DNA of 43,636 bases, from NCBI GenBank assembly GCA_036569045.1, contig DATCRI010000046.1:1-43636 (forward strand), in the 5' to 3' direction. Each line of letters begins with the position of its first letter. Position 1 is the first letter of the stretch. Shown here piece by piece: positions 36,193 to 43,636 of the stretch. A program made the translations under genes and the position numbers. The notes under the pieces are model-generated. The model saw nothing but the letters and a program-made list of their open reading frames with translations, did no database searches and was not told where the DNA came from. Source of the DNA: Chthoniobacterales bacterium (GTDB taxonomy: Bacteria; Verrucomicrobiota; Verrucomicrobiia; Chthoniobacterales; JAATET01).

Positions 36193-36773
36193 GTTCCCCG
36201 GGATTCGAGGCCGTTGCCATCGGAGGGTCCGCGGGATCGCTGAAAGCCCTCTCGCAGATCCTTCCCGCGCTGCCATCGAGTTTTCCCCTGGCGATCCTGC
36301 TCGTCGTGCATCTCCCGCCCGACAAGCCCAGCGTGCTGGCCAATGTGCTGCAGGAAAAATGCGCCGTGGCCGTCCGCGAGGCGCGGGACAAGGAACCGAT
36401 CCTGCCCGGCACCGTTTATCTCGCGCCGCCCGACTACCACCTGCTGGTCGAATCGAGTCGCCACCTTTCGCTGTCCTACGACGAGCCGCAGCTCTTCTCG
36501 CGGCCGTCGATCGACGTCCTGTTCGAATCCGCGGCCGATGTTTACGGCCCCGCCCTGCTCGGCATCGTCCTGAGCGGGGCCAACAACGACGGCGCCCTTG
36601 GCCTGAAGACCGTCGTCGCCGAAGGCGGCCTCGGCCTTGTTCAATCCCCCGAGGGGGCCTGCGCCCCCGCCATGCCCCTCGCCGCTCTGGAGGAATGCCG
36701 CGAAGCCCGCAGTCTCCGTCCGGAGGAAATTGCCACATTCCTGAGAAATCTTTGTCGCCATGAGCAGTCCTGA
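36189..36773 (+). CDS. cheB: CheB-type methylesterase domain without receiver
   Basis: A 194-residue protein that consists only of the CheB methylesterase domain. The catalytic triad is readable: Ser14 in GGSAGS, His41 in VVHLPP and Asp134 in LSGANNDGA. The receiver domain of chemotaxis CheB is absent, so activity cannot be switched by its own phosphorylation. It overlaps cheR by 4 bases (ATGA) and the next kinase by 14 bases. It should reverse the CheR reaction within the same system. Confidence 0.93.
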   Translation: MSSPGFEAVAIGGSAGSLKALSQILPALPSSFPLAILLVVHLPPDKPSVLANVLQEKCAVAVREARDKEPILPGTVYLAPPDYHLLVESSRHLSLSYDEPQLFSRPSIDVLFESAADVYGPALLGIVLSGANNDGALGLKTVVAEGGLGLVQSPEGACAPAMPLAALEECREARSLRPEEIATFLRNLCRHEQS

Positions 36774-38304
36774 AACCGATCCGGTCTACTTCCTCCTGGT
36801 CGACGACCTCGAGGGGAACCTCCTTTCGCTGGAGGGCCTCCTGCGACGCGATGGCCTCGTCCTGCTGAAGGCCAGCTCCGGGACAGAAGCTCTCGAGCTC
36901 CTGCTCCGCTACGACGTCGCCCTCGCCATTCTCGATGTCCAGATGCCCGGCATGGATGGCTTCGAGCTTGCCGAACTTATGCGCGGCACCGAGCGCACCC
37001 GCCGCGTGCCCATCATCTTTCTCACCGCCGGCAGCGCCGACCGGCAGCGCCGTTTCCGCGGCTACGAGGCCGGCGCCGTCGACTTCCTCCACAAGCCAAT
37101 CGAGCCCGACATTCTCCGCAGCAAGGCCGATGTCTTCTTCGAGCTCTATCTCCAGCGGCGCCAGCTCGCGCGCCAGCGAGACACCCTCGCGCAGGCCGAC
37201 AAACGCAAGGACGAATTCCTCGCCGTGCTGGCCCACGAGCTTCGCAATCCCCTCACGCCGATCCGCTACGGCCTCGACATGATGCAGCTCGCACCCGGTC
37301 GTCCCGTGCCCGAGGACATCCGGGCCATGATGGATCGCCAGCTCGTTCATCTCGTTCGCCTCATCGACGACCTGCTCGACGTCTCGCGCATCGGTCGCGG
37401 CAAGATCGACCTCCGCCGCACCCACGTCACGCTGCAATCGATGCTGCAGGCCGCGATGGAGGCCAGCCGTCCCCTCGTCGAATCCAAACGCCACGTCCTG
37501 AATCGTGACATTCCCGAGTCCGAACTCTGGCTGAACGCCGACTCCACGCGCATCGCCCAGGTTGTCAGCAATCTCCTCAACAACGCCGCCAAATACACCG
37601 CCGAGGGCGGCACGATCGCGCTCTCAGCCCGTGAAGTCGATGGCCAGGCGGTCGTTTCGGTGACGGACAACGGCGTCGGCATCCCGGCCAGGATGCTGCC
37701 CGAGATTTTCGACCTCTTCACGCAGGTCGAAAACCGCGGCGAGCTTTCCAAGGGGGGACTCGGGATCGGCCTCGCCCTCGCCCGCCAGCTCGTCGAACTG
37801 CACGGCGGCACCATCGAAGGCCACAGCGCCGGCGAGAATCAGGGAAGCACCTTCACCGTTCGGCTGCCCCTCGAGAAGGGCGCGCAATCTCCCGCCCCGA
37901 CCACGTCACCCGCCAAGATCGACCCGGCGGCTCCCCTCCGCGTTCTCGTCGTGGACGACAACGTCTCCTCGGCAGAAACCACCCGACAAATTCTGTCGAT
38001 GGTCGGCCACGAAGTCGCTCTCGCCCACGATGGCCCCACCGCCATCGATCTCGCGCGCGAATTCGACCCCGCCGTGATCCTCCTCGATATCGGAATGCCC
38101 GGAATGAGCGGCTACGACGTCTGTCGCGAGCTGCGACAGGATCCCGCCTTCGCCCGCACGCTGATGATTGCCCAGACCGGCTGGGGTCAGGAACGCGACC
38201 GCCAGCGCACGCGGGATGCGGGTTTCGACCACCACCTCACGAAGCCGGTCAACTTCCAGGAACTCTCCGCCCTGCTCTCGAAGGCGCCCGCCCGGGCTCT
38301 TTGA
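36760..38304 (+). CDS. Hybrid histidine kinase: REC-HisKA-HATPase-REC
   Basis: A 514-residue soluble kinase. The N-terminal receiver has Asp59 in AILDVQMPGMDG and Lys112 in HKPIEPD. HisKA has His159 in AVLAHELRNPLTPIRYG, and the HATPase has N box VSNLLNNAAKYTAEGG, G1 VTDNGVGIP and G2 LGIGLALARQLVELHGG, all intact. A C-terminal receiver ends the protein (LLDIGMPGMSG, HHLTKPVN). The N-terminal receiver makes it a likely acceptor from the upstream kinase, and it is the last gene of this operon. It converges on the minus-strand operon, with 31 bases between. Confidence 0.93.
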   Translation: MSSPETDPVYFLLVDDLEGNLLSLEGLLRRDGLVLLKASSGTEALELLLRYDVALAILDVQMPGMDGFELAELMRGTERTRRVPIIFLTAGSADRQRRFRGYEAGAVDFLHKPIEPDILRSKADVFFELYLQRRQLARQRDTLAQADKRKDEFLAVLAHELRNPLTPIRYGLDMMQLAPGRPVPEDIRAMMDRQLVHLVRLIDDLLDVSRIGRGKIDLRRTHVTLQSMLQAAMEASRPLVESKRHVLNRDIPESELWLNADSTRIAQVVSNLLNNAAKYTAEGGTIALSAREVDGQAVVSVTDNGVGIPARMLPEIFDLFTQVENRGELSKGGLGIGLALARQLVELHGGTIEGHSAGENQGSTFTVRLPLEKGAQSPAPTTSPAKIDPAAPLRVLVVDDNVSSAETTRQILSMVGHEVALAHDGPTAIDLAREFDPAVILLDIGMPGMSGYDVCRELRQDPAFARTLMIAQTGWGQERDRQRTRDAGFDHHLTKPVNFQELSALLSKAPARAL

Positions 38305-38335
38305 GGCCAGCCCGGTCCGCAGCCAGGCCGGCGAA

Positions 38336-39439
38336 TCAGCGGATCACCTGCACGGGAACGTGCATGACCAGCTCGAGTTCCTCGTCCGGATTGAAGTTGC
38401 CCTCGATGGTGGCGTGAGCGTATTCGGCGATCTTGCGGCTCGTCGCCAGCTCGAGGCCCAGACTCATCGCCGTGGAAGCCCCGCCGATCTGCGAAAAATT
38501 GTAAGGCTGGAAGAGTTCATCGATTCCCCGGCCGGCAATGGAATCGCGGCGGATGCCCGTGCCGACAATAGACACGTGAAGATTCGGCCCATCGCGCATT
38601 TCAATGCGGGTCGCAATGCGAATCCGGTTCGAGCGCTGCGAGGCAAGCCGGGCGAGCTTCCGCACGATCATGAAAATCGCGTCGGACGGTCCGACAACGC
38701 GGGCGGCCGAGGAGAGGCGGTCGTCGAGCTCCACCGTCACGTTCCGCTCCGCGAGCGCATCGATCATTGGCTGGAGCAGAACGCTCGGCGCAAAGACCTT
38801 TTCCACACCCGCCGCGGCGAGATGCGAGGCCGCGATGTAGTCGACGATCTCCATGAGGATGTCATGCAGATGCGAACCGGACTCCTTGACGTGCTGCGCC
38901 CACGAGGCCTGTTCCGGATTCTCGACGCCTTTGGCGAGCAACTCGGAGAAACCCATGATCACGTTCAACGGCGTGTTGAACTCGTGGCAGAGCAGGGCAA
39001 AGAAACTGTCGTGCACGCCCATCAGACGCTGCTGAAGGTCCTGTTTGCGCGTATTCTCCTGATCGTAAATCTCGAATCCTCGCGAGATGACCTTTTTCAG
39101 CTGGGTCCGCTCGAACGGCTTCGTGAGATAATTGAACGCCCCCAGATTCAGGGCGGAAATGGCGGACTCCGTGCTTTCGAAGGCCGTCAGGATGATGATG
39201 TTCTGGCTCTCGCGAATCTTCTTCAGCCGCTGAAGGGTCTCGATTCCGGAAAGGCCCTCCATGCAAAGGTCGAGAATGACCACCGGGAAGGCTTCCCGCA
39301 TCGACGCTTCGATCGCCTCGGCGCCACTGCCCACGGCGGTGACGTCGTATTCATCCTGAAGGATGTAGCTGAGAGTCTGCCGCACGAGCGGTTCATCATC
39401 CACCACGAGCAGCTTGCGAGGAGGGGCCGAGGAAATCAT
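38336..39439 (-). CDS. Receiver fused to a degenerate histidine kinase core
   Basis: A 367-residue protein. Residues 8-125 are a receiver with Asp57 in VILDLCMEGLSG and Lys107 in YLTKPFE. Residues 140-210 are a HisKA-like helical pair that keeps His152 (LLCHEFNTPLNVIMGFSELL). The HATPase-like C-terminal domain has lost the ATP contacts: the N-box position reads IFMIVRKLARLASQR with no Asn, and the G1 box reads IVGTGI instead of DxGxG. Some late shape (SLGLELATSRKIAEYAHATIEG) remains. It could act as a phosphotransfer hub or a scaffold instead of an autokinase. It starts 9 bases downstream of the next gene's stop. Confidence 0.88.
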   Translation of the reverse strand: MISSAPPRKLLVVDDEPLVRQTLSYILQDEYDVTAVGSGAEAIEASMREAFPVVILDLCMEGLSGIETLQRLKKIRESQNIIILTAFESTESAISALNLGAFNYLTKPFERTQLKKVISRGFEIYDQENTRKQDLQQRLMGVHDSFFALLCHEFNTPLNVIMGFSELLAKGVENPEQASWAQHVKESGSHLHDILMEIVDYIAASHLAAAGVEKVFAPSVLLQPMIDALAERNVTVELDDRLSSAARVVGPSDAIFMIVRKLARLASQRSNRIRIATRIEMRDGPNLHVSIVGTGIRRDSIAGRGIDELFQPYNFSQIGGASTAMSLGLELATSRKIAEYAHATIEGNFNPDEELELVMHVPVQVIR

Positions 39440-39448
39440 GGCGGCAGG

Positions 39449-40636
39449 TTAAGACGGTGCGGAATTGAAGAGAACTCTTACCAATTCTTCGTTCGCGTCG
39501 CCAGAGGATTGCGGCTGGCTCGGAAGAAAAAATGTGAAAACCAGGCCCATATCCTCCTTAACCCGGGCACTCAGCGTGCCGCCGTGATGTCGGGCGATGA
39601 AATAGCTCGATGCCAGAAAGACCCCGAATTCACGGGGATTCCCACCCCGCAGGTTGAAGGGATGCAGCAGGCTGTCCGGCGTGGTGTTCGAGGAAATCGG
39701 CGCAAAGTCCTCGAATTCGACCGTCACGCCCAGCGGCTCGTCGTCACCACGATGCGGCTGGATGCGAACCTTCACGAGGCTGTCGCTCGGAAGGGACACA
39801 ACTTCCTCGGCGATCATGAACCGGAAGAGCTTTTCCATGTGCATTGGCACGCCGAACACCGTCGGGGCGCCGTCCGCAACCTCGACTTCGAGGCGCAACC
39901 CCTTTTCCTTGCGCAGGATTTCCGAGTTCGCGATCGAGTTCGCGAGAAGCTCCGCCAGATTCAGCGAACAAAAATCCGCGGCATTAGGCGGCATGCTGAT
40001 CTGGGCGAGGTCCTTCAAGGTGTTCGCGATCTCGTGAATGTGCGCATTCACGCTGCGCAGAAACTCATTGGACAGCGGTGCGCGAGTCTCGCGTTCGTCG
40101 AGGAGCTGGTCGATAAGCAGGGTGACCGGGCAGAGAGCGTTGTGAACGTAATGCCCGATCTTCGCCGCGATCAGCGCGACGTCGTAAGTGCGATTTTCGA
40201 GGATCTTGGCCCGCAGGTCGTCGAGCTTTTGCTCGAGGAGACGGTGATCACTGATCTGGCTCTCGTAGTGATCGAGCGCGCGAACGAGCGTCTCCTCGAG
40301 GTCGTTCAGCTGCCAGGGCTTCGAGACGAACGAGTAAATCGCGCCTGTGTTGATCGCCTCGATGAGGAGATCGAGCTCGGAATAGGCCGTCGTCAGAATG
40401 CGAACGGTATGCGGATATTGCTTCCGGACGAGCTTCAACAGGTCGACACCCGTGGATTCCGGCATGCGCTGGTCGGTAACGATCACCCCGATTTCCTCGT
40501 GATGACGTTCCAGTAACCGCAGCGCTTCCTCCGTGGAAGCCGCGGAAAACACGGTGAATCGTGGAGCAAAGGCCCTGGAAAAATACTTCAAAGCCATGGC
40601 CTCGTCGTCCACCAGAAGCACACCTTTTCGTCCCAT
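39449..40636 (-). CDS. Receiver with a pseudo-kinase C-terminal half
   Basis: A 395-residue protein starting MGRKGVLLVDDE. The receiver (1-122) is of the RpfG-like sort, with Asp55 in VTDQRMPESTG and Lys106 in FVSKPWQ. A helical linker leads to a DHp-like segment KIGHYVHNALCPVTLL, where His162 keeps the phospho-His position but the next Glu is Tyr. The C-terminal part ends with a HATPase-like FGVFLASSYFIARHHGGTLSA but has no N box or DxGxG box, so it cannot be expected to bind ATP. Its receiver is strikingly similar to that of the next gene, pointing to tandem duplication. Confidence 0.87.
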   Translation of the reverse strand: MGRKGVLLVDDEAMALKYFSRAFAPRFTVFSAASTEEALRLLERHHEEIGVIVTDQRMPESTGVDLLKLVRKQYPHTVRILTTAYSELDLLIEAINTGAIYSFVSKPWQLNDLEETLVRALDHYESQISDHRLLEQKLDDLRAKILENRTYDVALIAAKIGHYVHNALCPVTLLIDQLLDERETRAPLSNEFLRSVNAHIHEIANTLKDLAQISMPPNAADFCSLNLAELLANSIANSEILRKEKGLRLEVEVADGAPTVFGVPMHMEKLFRFMIAEEVVSLPSDSLVKVRIQPHRGDDEPLGVTVEFEDFAPISSNTTPDSLLHPFNLRGGNPREFGVFLASSYFIARHHGGTLSARVKEDMGLVFTFFLPSQPQSSGDANEELVRVLFNSAPS

Positions 40637-40667
40637 ATCGCCCTTATCTCGCACGATCTCGCAGCGC

Positions 40668-41747
40668 TTACAACCGCGAGATGTCCGCAGCGGAAAATTT
40701 TTCCGCCAATACGTGGAGGGCATCCTCCGGACCGTCCGCCGCACCGGCGGGGAAGAAGCCGACGGAAAAATCGCCACCCGTGGAAGCGAGGGTTATCTCC
40801 AGGGAACCGCCGCCGCGAGCGAGGGCGAGAAGAGCCTGGAAGACATGGAGCGACACGGCCGGAGTTTCCCGCTCGATGAACAGGCCAAACAGCTGCCGCG
40901 AGAAAGCCCCCGCGTCGGCGGCTTTCCCGGTTGCGTCCATGCGGATCCTTATCGCGCCATCGGCGCCGGTTTCCGTCGTCACGCTTTCCGACGAGAGGCC
41001 CAACGTCCCGGCGAGAGCGGCGACCAGCGATTCCACCACCGTGGATGCCTCTTCGGCGCCGGCGCGGAAACCTTCCAGCGCATCGAGCGACGCGGCGGCG
41101 TTGCGGTATTCATCTTCGAGCAGTCCGATCACCTCGAACTGGCGCGGGCTGAAGGTGAGGTTGCCGCCGAGCAGCGGATTCAGCTCGAGGGGTATGGCCT
41201 TGACGAAACTGACCAGCGCCCGGCGAAAGGTCGGCTGCTCCTCGACGGGAAGCTGGCGTCCCCAAAGGAGGAGCCACTTCAGGCGGTCGCTGCACACGAT
41301 GCGCTGGAGCGTGGTCATCTTCACCGCCAGCAATTCGTTGCGCTCGGTGAGGACGCGGAAATAATCGGACGCTCGCTGGAGGACCATGCCGAGGTCGGCG
41401 ATCTCCCAGGGCTTCACGACGTATTGATAAATGTAACCGGTGTTCACCGCCTCGATGGCCTCGGCCAGGTCGGTGTAGGCCGTCGTGAGAATGCGCACGA
41501 TCCGCGGGTATCGGTCCCGCACCATGCCGAGAAATTGCGAGCCGTGCATGTTCGGCATGCGCTGGTCGGAAAGCACGATGCCGATATTGGCGGATTCTCG
41601 CCGCAGCACTTCGAGGCCTTCCTCGGCGGAGCTGGCGGTGAAGATCTGGTATTTGGGAGAAAACGCCAACCGGAAATACTTCAGCGCCTTTTCTTCGTCG
41701 TCGACATAGAGAACGCCGCAGGTGGGTGTCGGATCGGGGTTTAGCAT
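40668..41747 (-). CDS. Receiver with an uncharacterised or strongly degenerate output domain
   Basis: A 359-residue protein. The receiver (about 8-125) has Asp61 in VLSDQRMPNMHG, the VRILTTAYTDL strand and Lys112 in VVKPWE, clearly paralogous to the receiver of the gene at 39449. The C-terminal 230 residues are mostly helical. The position matching the phospho-His segment reads IVCSDRLKWLLLWG with no His, and the end (FQALLALARGGGSLEITLASTGG, then FSVGFFP) keeps the outline of a HATPase tail without catalytic boxes. It overlaps the upstream kinase stop by 7 bases (41741-41747). Alternative: the C-terminal half is a genuine novel output domain. Confidence 0.85.
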   Translation of the reverse strand: MLNPDPTPTCGVLYVDDEEKALKYFRLAFSPKYQIFTASSAEEGLEVLRRESANIGIVLSDQRMPNMHGSQFLGMVRDRYPRIVRILTTAYTDLAEAIEAVNTGYIYQYVVKPWEIADLGMVLQRASDYFRVLTERNELLAVKMTTLQRIVCSDRLKWLLLWGRQLPVEEQPTFRRALVSFVKAIPLELNPLLGGNLTFSPRQFEVIGLLEDEYRNAAASLDALEGFRAGAEEASTVVESLVAALAGTLGLSSESVTTETGADGAIRIRMDATGKAADAGAFSRQLFGLFIERETPAVSLHVFQALLALARGGGSLEITLASTGGDFSVGFFPAGAADGPEDALHVLAEKFSAADISRL

Positions 41748-43636
41748 AGTTTTGGAATGCGTTCGGTGATGGGCAGGGTGATGGTAAAGACGGCGCCGCC
41801 GGAGCTGCGATTGCTCACGCCAATCGAGCCTCCGTGGGATTCCACGATGGTATGGCAAATGCTGAGGCCCATGCCCATGCCGGCGCCCACGTCGCGGGTG
41901 GTGAAGAACGCCTCGAACACGCGGCCAATGATGTCCGGCGGAATTCCCGGGCCGTTGTCGGCCACCTCGATCGTCGCGATTTCCTCCTCGACCGTCACCT
42001 TCACCGAAATGATCTTCACCGCGTTTGCGGGCATTTCCCCGAGCGCCTTGGCGGCGTTCACCAGCAGGTTGATGAACAGGTGAGTGAGCTGCGTCCGCTG
42101 GCCCTTCACCATGATGTCCTCCGGGATCTCGCTCTCGATCCGGACGCTTTCCAGCTCGCGAGCCGTCAATTTGCAGGCGTCGCGGAAGATGCCGTCGATC
42201 GAGAAGGTCGTAAGCTGCCCCTGCTTTTCCGGGTAGGCGAAGCTCTTGAGGTTCGTGATGACGTCGCGAATGCGGCCCATGCCCTCCTCGATGTCGGCGA
42301 CGAGCTCCTGCATGTCGGGGCTGAGCGCGGCGCGGTTCTGCTGCGCAATGGAAACGGCGGTGAGCGTGTAGTTGAGCGGGTTGTTGATCTCGTGCAACAG
42401 GCCGGCAGAGAGCGAGCCGATGGCGTTCATCTTCTCGCTCTGGATGAGCATGAGCTCGGTGCGTTGCAGCTTCTCGACCGTGGCGCTCAGCTCCTCGTTG
42501 CGGTCTCGCAGGTCCCGCTGCAGACGCGCCGCGCGCAGCAGATTCGCCACCCGCGTCTTCACCTCCACGCTGCTGAACGGCTTCGTGAGGAAGTCGTCCG
42601 CGCCGGAGCCGAGCGCCTCGAGCTTCGATTTCTCGTCGATGCGCGCGGTGAGCAGCATGATCTTGAGGTCGCGATTGGCCGGGTTCTCCCGCAGCTCTCG
42701 GCAGACGGCAAGACCATCCTTCACCGGCATCATCCAATCGAGCAGCACCACCGCGGGCTCGTGCTCGGCGACGAGCGCCGCGACATTCCCGCCATGGCGC
42801 GTCTGAACCACGCGGTATTCCTCGGAGAGCAGCGCGACGACGAATTGCCGCATGTCGGTCTCGTCATCCGCGACAAGCACCACCTCGCGACCGTGTCCGC
42901 GTTCGGGCAGAGCGGTGTCCGGCTCGTCCGCATAGGCGCGGAGCGTGCGATCCGCCGAGCGAAAGGCCTTCTCGAATGGCTCCACGAACTCCGCCTCGCC
43001 CCCCGCGGAGGGAGCCGGTGGCGCCACGGGCTCCGTGGCGGCGGGCAGGGTGATCCGGAAGGTGGAGCCGTGGCCAACAATGCTCTCGACCTCGATGCGG
43101 CCGCCGTGCTGCTCGACGAGTTCGCGAACGAGCGCGAGACCGATTCCGACGCCCTGCACCTGGTTCGACGCGTTGCTGCGGACCTGGTGGAAGCGGTCGA
43201 AGACCTTGTCGAGATCCTCGGGAGGGATGCCGACGCCGGTGTCTTCGACCTCGAGGATCGTCGCCGCATCGCCAGCCCGCCAGCGCGCCGTGATGGAGCC
43301 GCCGGGTGGCGTGTATTTGATGGCGTTCGTCAGCAGGTTCACGAGGACCTTCTCGAGACGGGTGGGATCGGCCGTCACCGGCAGCGTGAGATCACCCTCC
43401 TCGGTTTTGATGCGGAGTTGCTTCGACAAACCAAGGTGACGCACGGACTCGACGATGCCCTTCACGTGCGGACCAAGGGCAAACGTTTCCTTGCGCAGAA
43501 GATCGGCGCCCTGGTCGATGCGGGTGAGATCGAGAAGATCGTTGATGAGCTTGAGCAACCGCAGGCTGTTCCGGTGAATCAGGATGAGCGCCTCGTGGGT
43601 GCGAGCGTCGAGGCGGTCGTCCTTTGCGAGCAACGA
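41741..43636 (-). CDS. Histidine kinase with two catalytic cores around a receiver (5' end outside window)
   Basis: At least 631 residues are visible and the N-terminus lies beyond the right edge. From the edge: the end of a HisKA (NSLRLLKLINDLLDLTRID), a complete HATPase (LVNLLTNAIKYTPPGG, EDTGVGI, GVGIGLALVRELVEQHGG), a linker, and a receiver (VLLDWMMPVKDG, FLTKPFS). A coiled coil follows, then a second HisKA (SAGLLHEINNPLNYTL) and a second HATPase (FINLLVNAAKALGE, ADNGPGIP, GMGMGLSICHTIVESHGG). Both ATPase cores look active. The second core is of the HPK4-like HEINNP type. It leads the minus-strand operon of receiver proteins and is likely their phosphate source. Confidence 0.92.
   Translation of the reverse strand, partial: SLLAKDDRLDARTHEALILIHRNSLRLLKLINDLLDLTRIDQGADLLRKETFALGPHVKGIVESVRHLGLSKQLRIKTEEGDLTLPVTADPTRLEKVLVNLLTNAIKYTPPGGSITARWRAGDAATILEVEDTGVGIPPEDLDKVFDRFHQVRSNASNQVQGVGIGLALVRELVEQHGGRIEVESIVGHGSTFRITLPAATEPVAPPAPSAGGEAEFVEPFEKAFRSADRTLRAYADEPDTALPERGHGREVVLVADDETDMRQFVVALLSEEYRVVQTRHGGNVAALVAEHEPAVVLLDWMMPVKDGLAVCRELRENPANRDLKIMLLTARIDEKSKLEALGSGADDFLTKPFSSVEVKTRVANLLRAARLQRDLRDRNEELSATVEKLQRTELMLIQSEKMNAIGSLSAGLLHEINNPLNYTLTAVSIAQQNRAALSPDMQELVADIEEGMGRIRDVITNLKSFAYPEKQGQLTTFSIDGIFRDACKLTARELESVRIESEIPEDIMVKGQRTQLTHLFINLLVNAAKALGEMPANAVKIISVKVTVEEEIATIEVADNGPGIPPDIIGRVFEAFFTTRDVGAGMGMGLSICHTIVESHGGSIGVSNRSSGGAVFTITLPITERIPKLC

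Noticed and set aside
38168-40516. 782-codon plus-strand frame opposite the receiver/pseudo-kinase genes
   Set aside because: No domain is recognisable, while the minus strand carries intact receiver domains in two genes.

Overview
The window (43,636 bases, GC-rich, roughly 60-65% G+C by eye, strongly GC-ending codons) looks like chromosomal DNA of a Gram-negative bacterium of the PVC group, most likely Verrucomicrobiota (Spartobacteria/Opitutae type). This is inferred from gene content: LPS synthesis and export (kdsA, lptC-lptA-lptB), an Mla-type lipid transport system, a metal-dependent class KdsA, HprK/HPr/enzyme I without a sugar-specific EII nearby, an OprB-type porin, and several secreted proteins of no recognised family. 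No marker fixes the genus.

Layout. 1-6128: the end of an unidentified gene, a lipoprotein, then on the minus strand a cell-wall amidase, an OprB porin and leuS. 6287-10355 (plus): a sulfotransferase, rdgB, a lone ExbD, and a Na+/solute symporter followed by a two-helix membrane protein that may be its small subunit. 10365-14462 (minus): rlmN, an acidic protein of unknown function, then a tightly overlapping ECF sigma / anti-sigma / secreted protein / methyltransferase operon. 14509-21353: an unknown secreted protein, then a plus-strand run kdsA-lptC-lptA-lptB-hprK-ptsH-ptsI joining LPS export to a regulatory PTS. 21357-28225 (minus): smc, two small genes, mlaE-mlaF-mlaD. 28340-29921: an M20 peptidase behind an AT-rich palindromic leader, and the initiator tRNA with an intrinsic terminator.

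29922-30875 is AT-richer, almost gene-free DNA behind the tRNA. It holds a broken N-terminal piece of a Fic protein and looks like the decayed end of an inserted element. 30876-43636 is a signalling island of nine genes: a small membrane protein, a stand-alone receiver, a plus-strand operon (CHASE3-GAF hybrid kinase with three receivers, CheR, receiver-less CheB, second hybrid kinase) and a convergent minus-strand operon of at least four genes.

In that minus-strand operon a large kinase with two catalytic cores (cut by the window end) is followed by three receiver proteins whose C-terminal halves look like kinase cores that have lost ATP-binding residues, and in one case also the phospho-histidine. 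This pseudokinase series, facing a chemoreceptor-free CheR/CheB cassette, is the best candidate here for an undescribed phosphorelay. All functions are read from sequence motifs; no database search was run.
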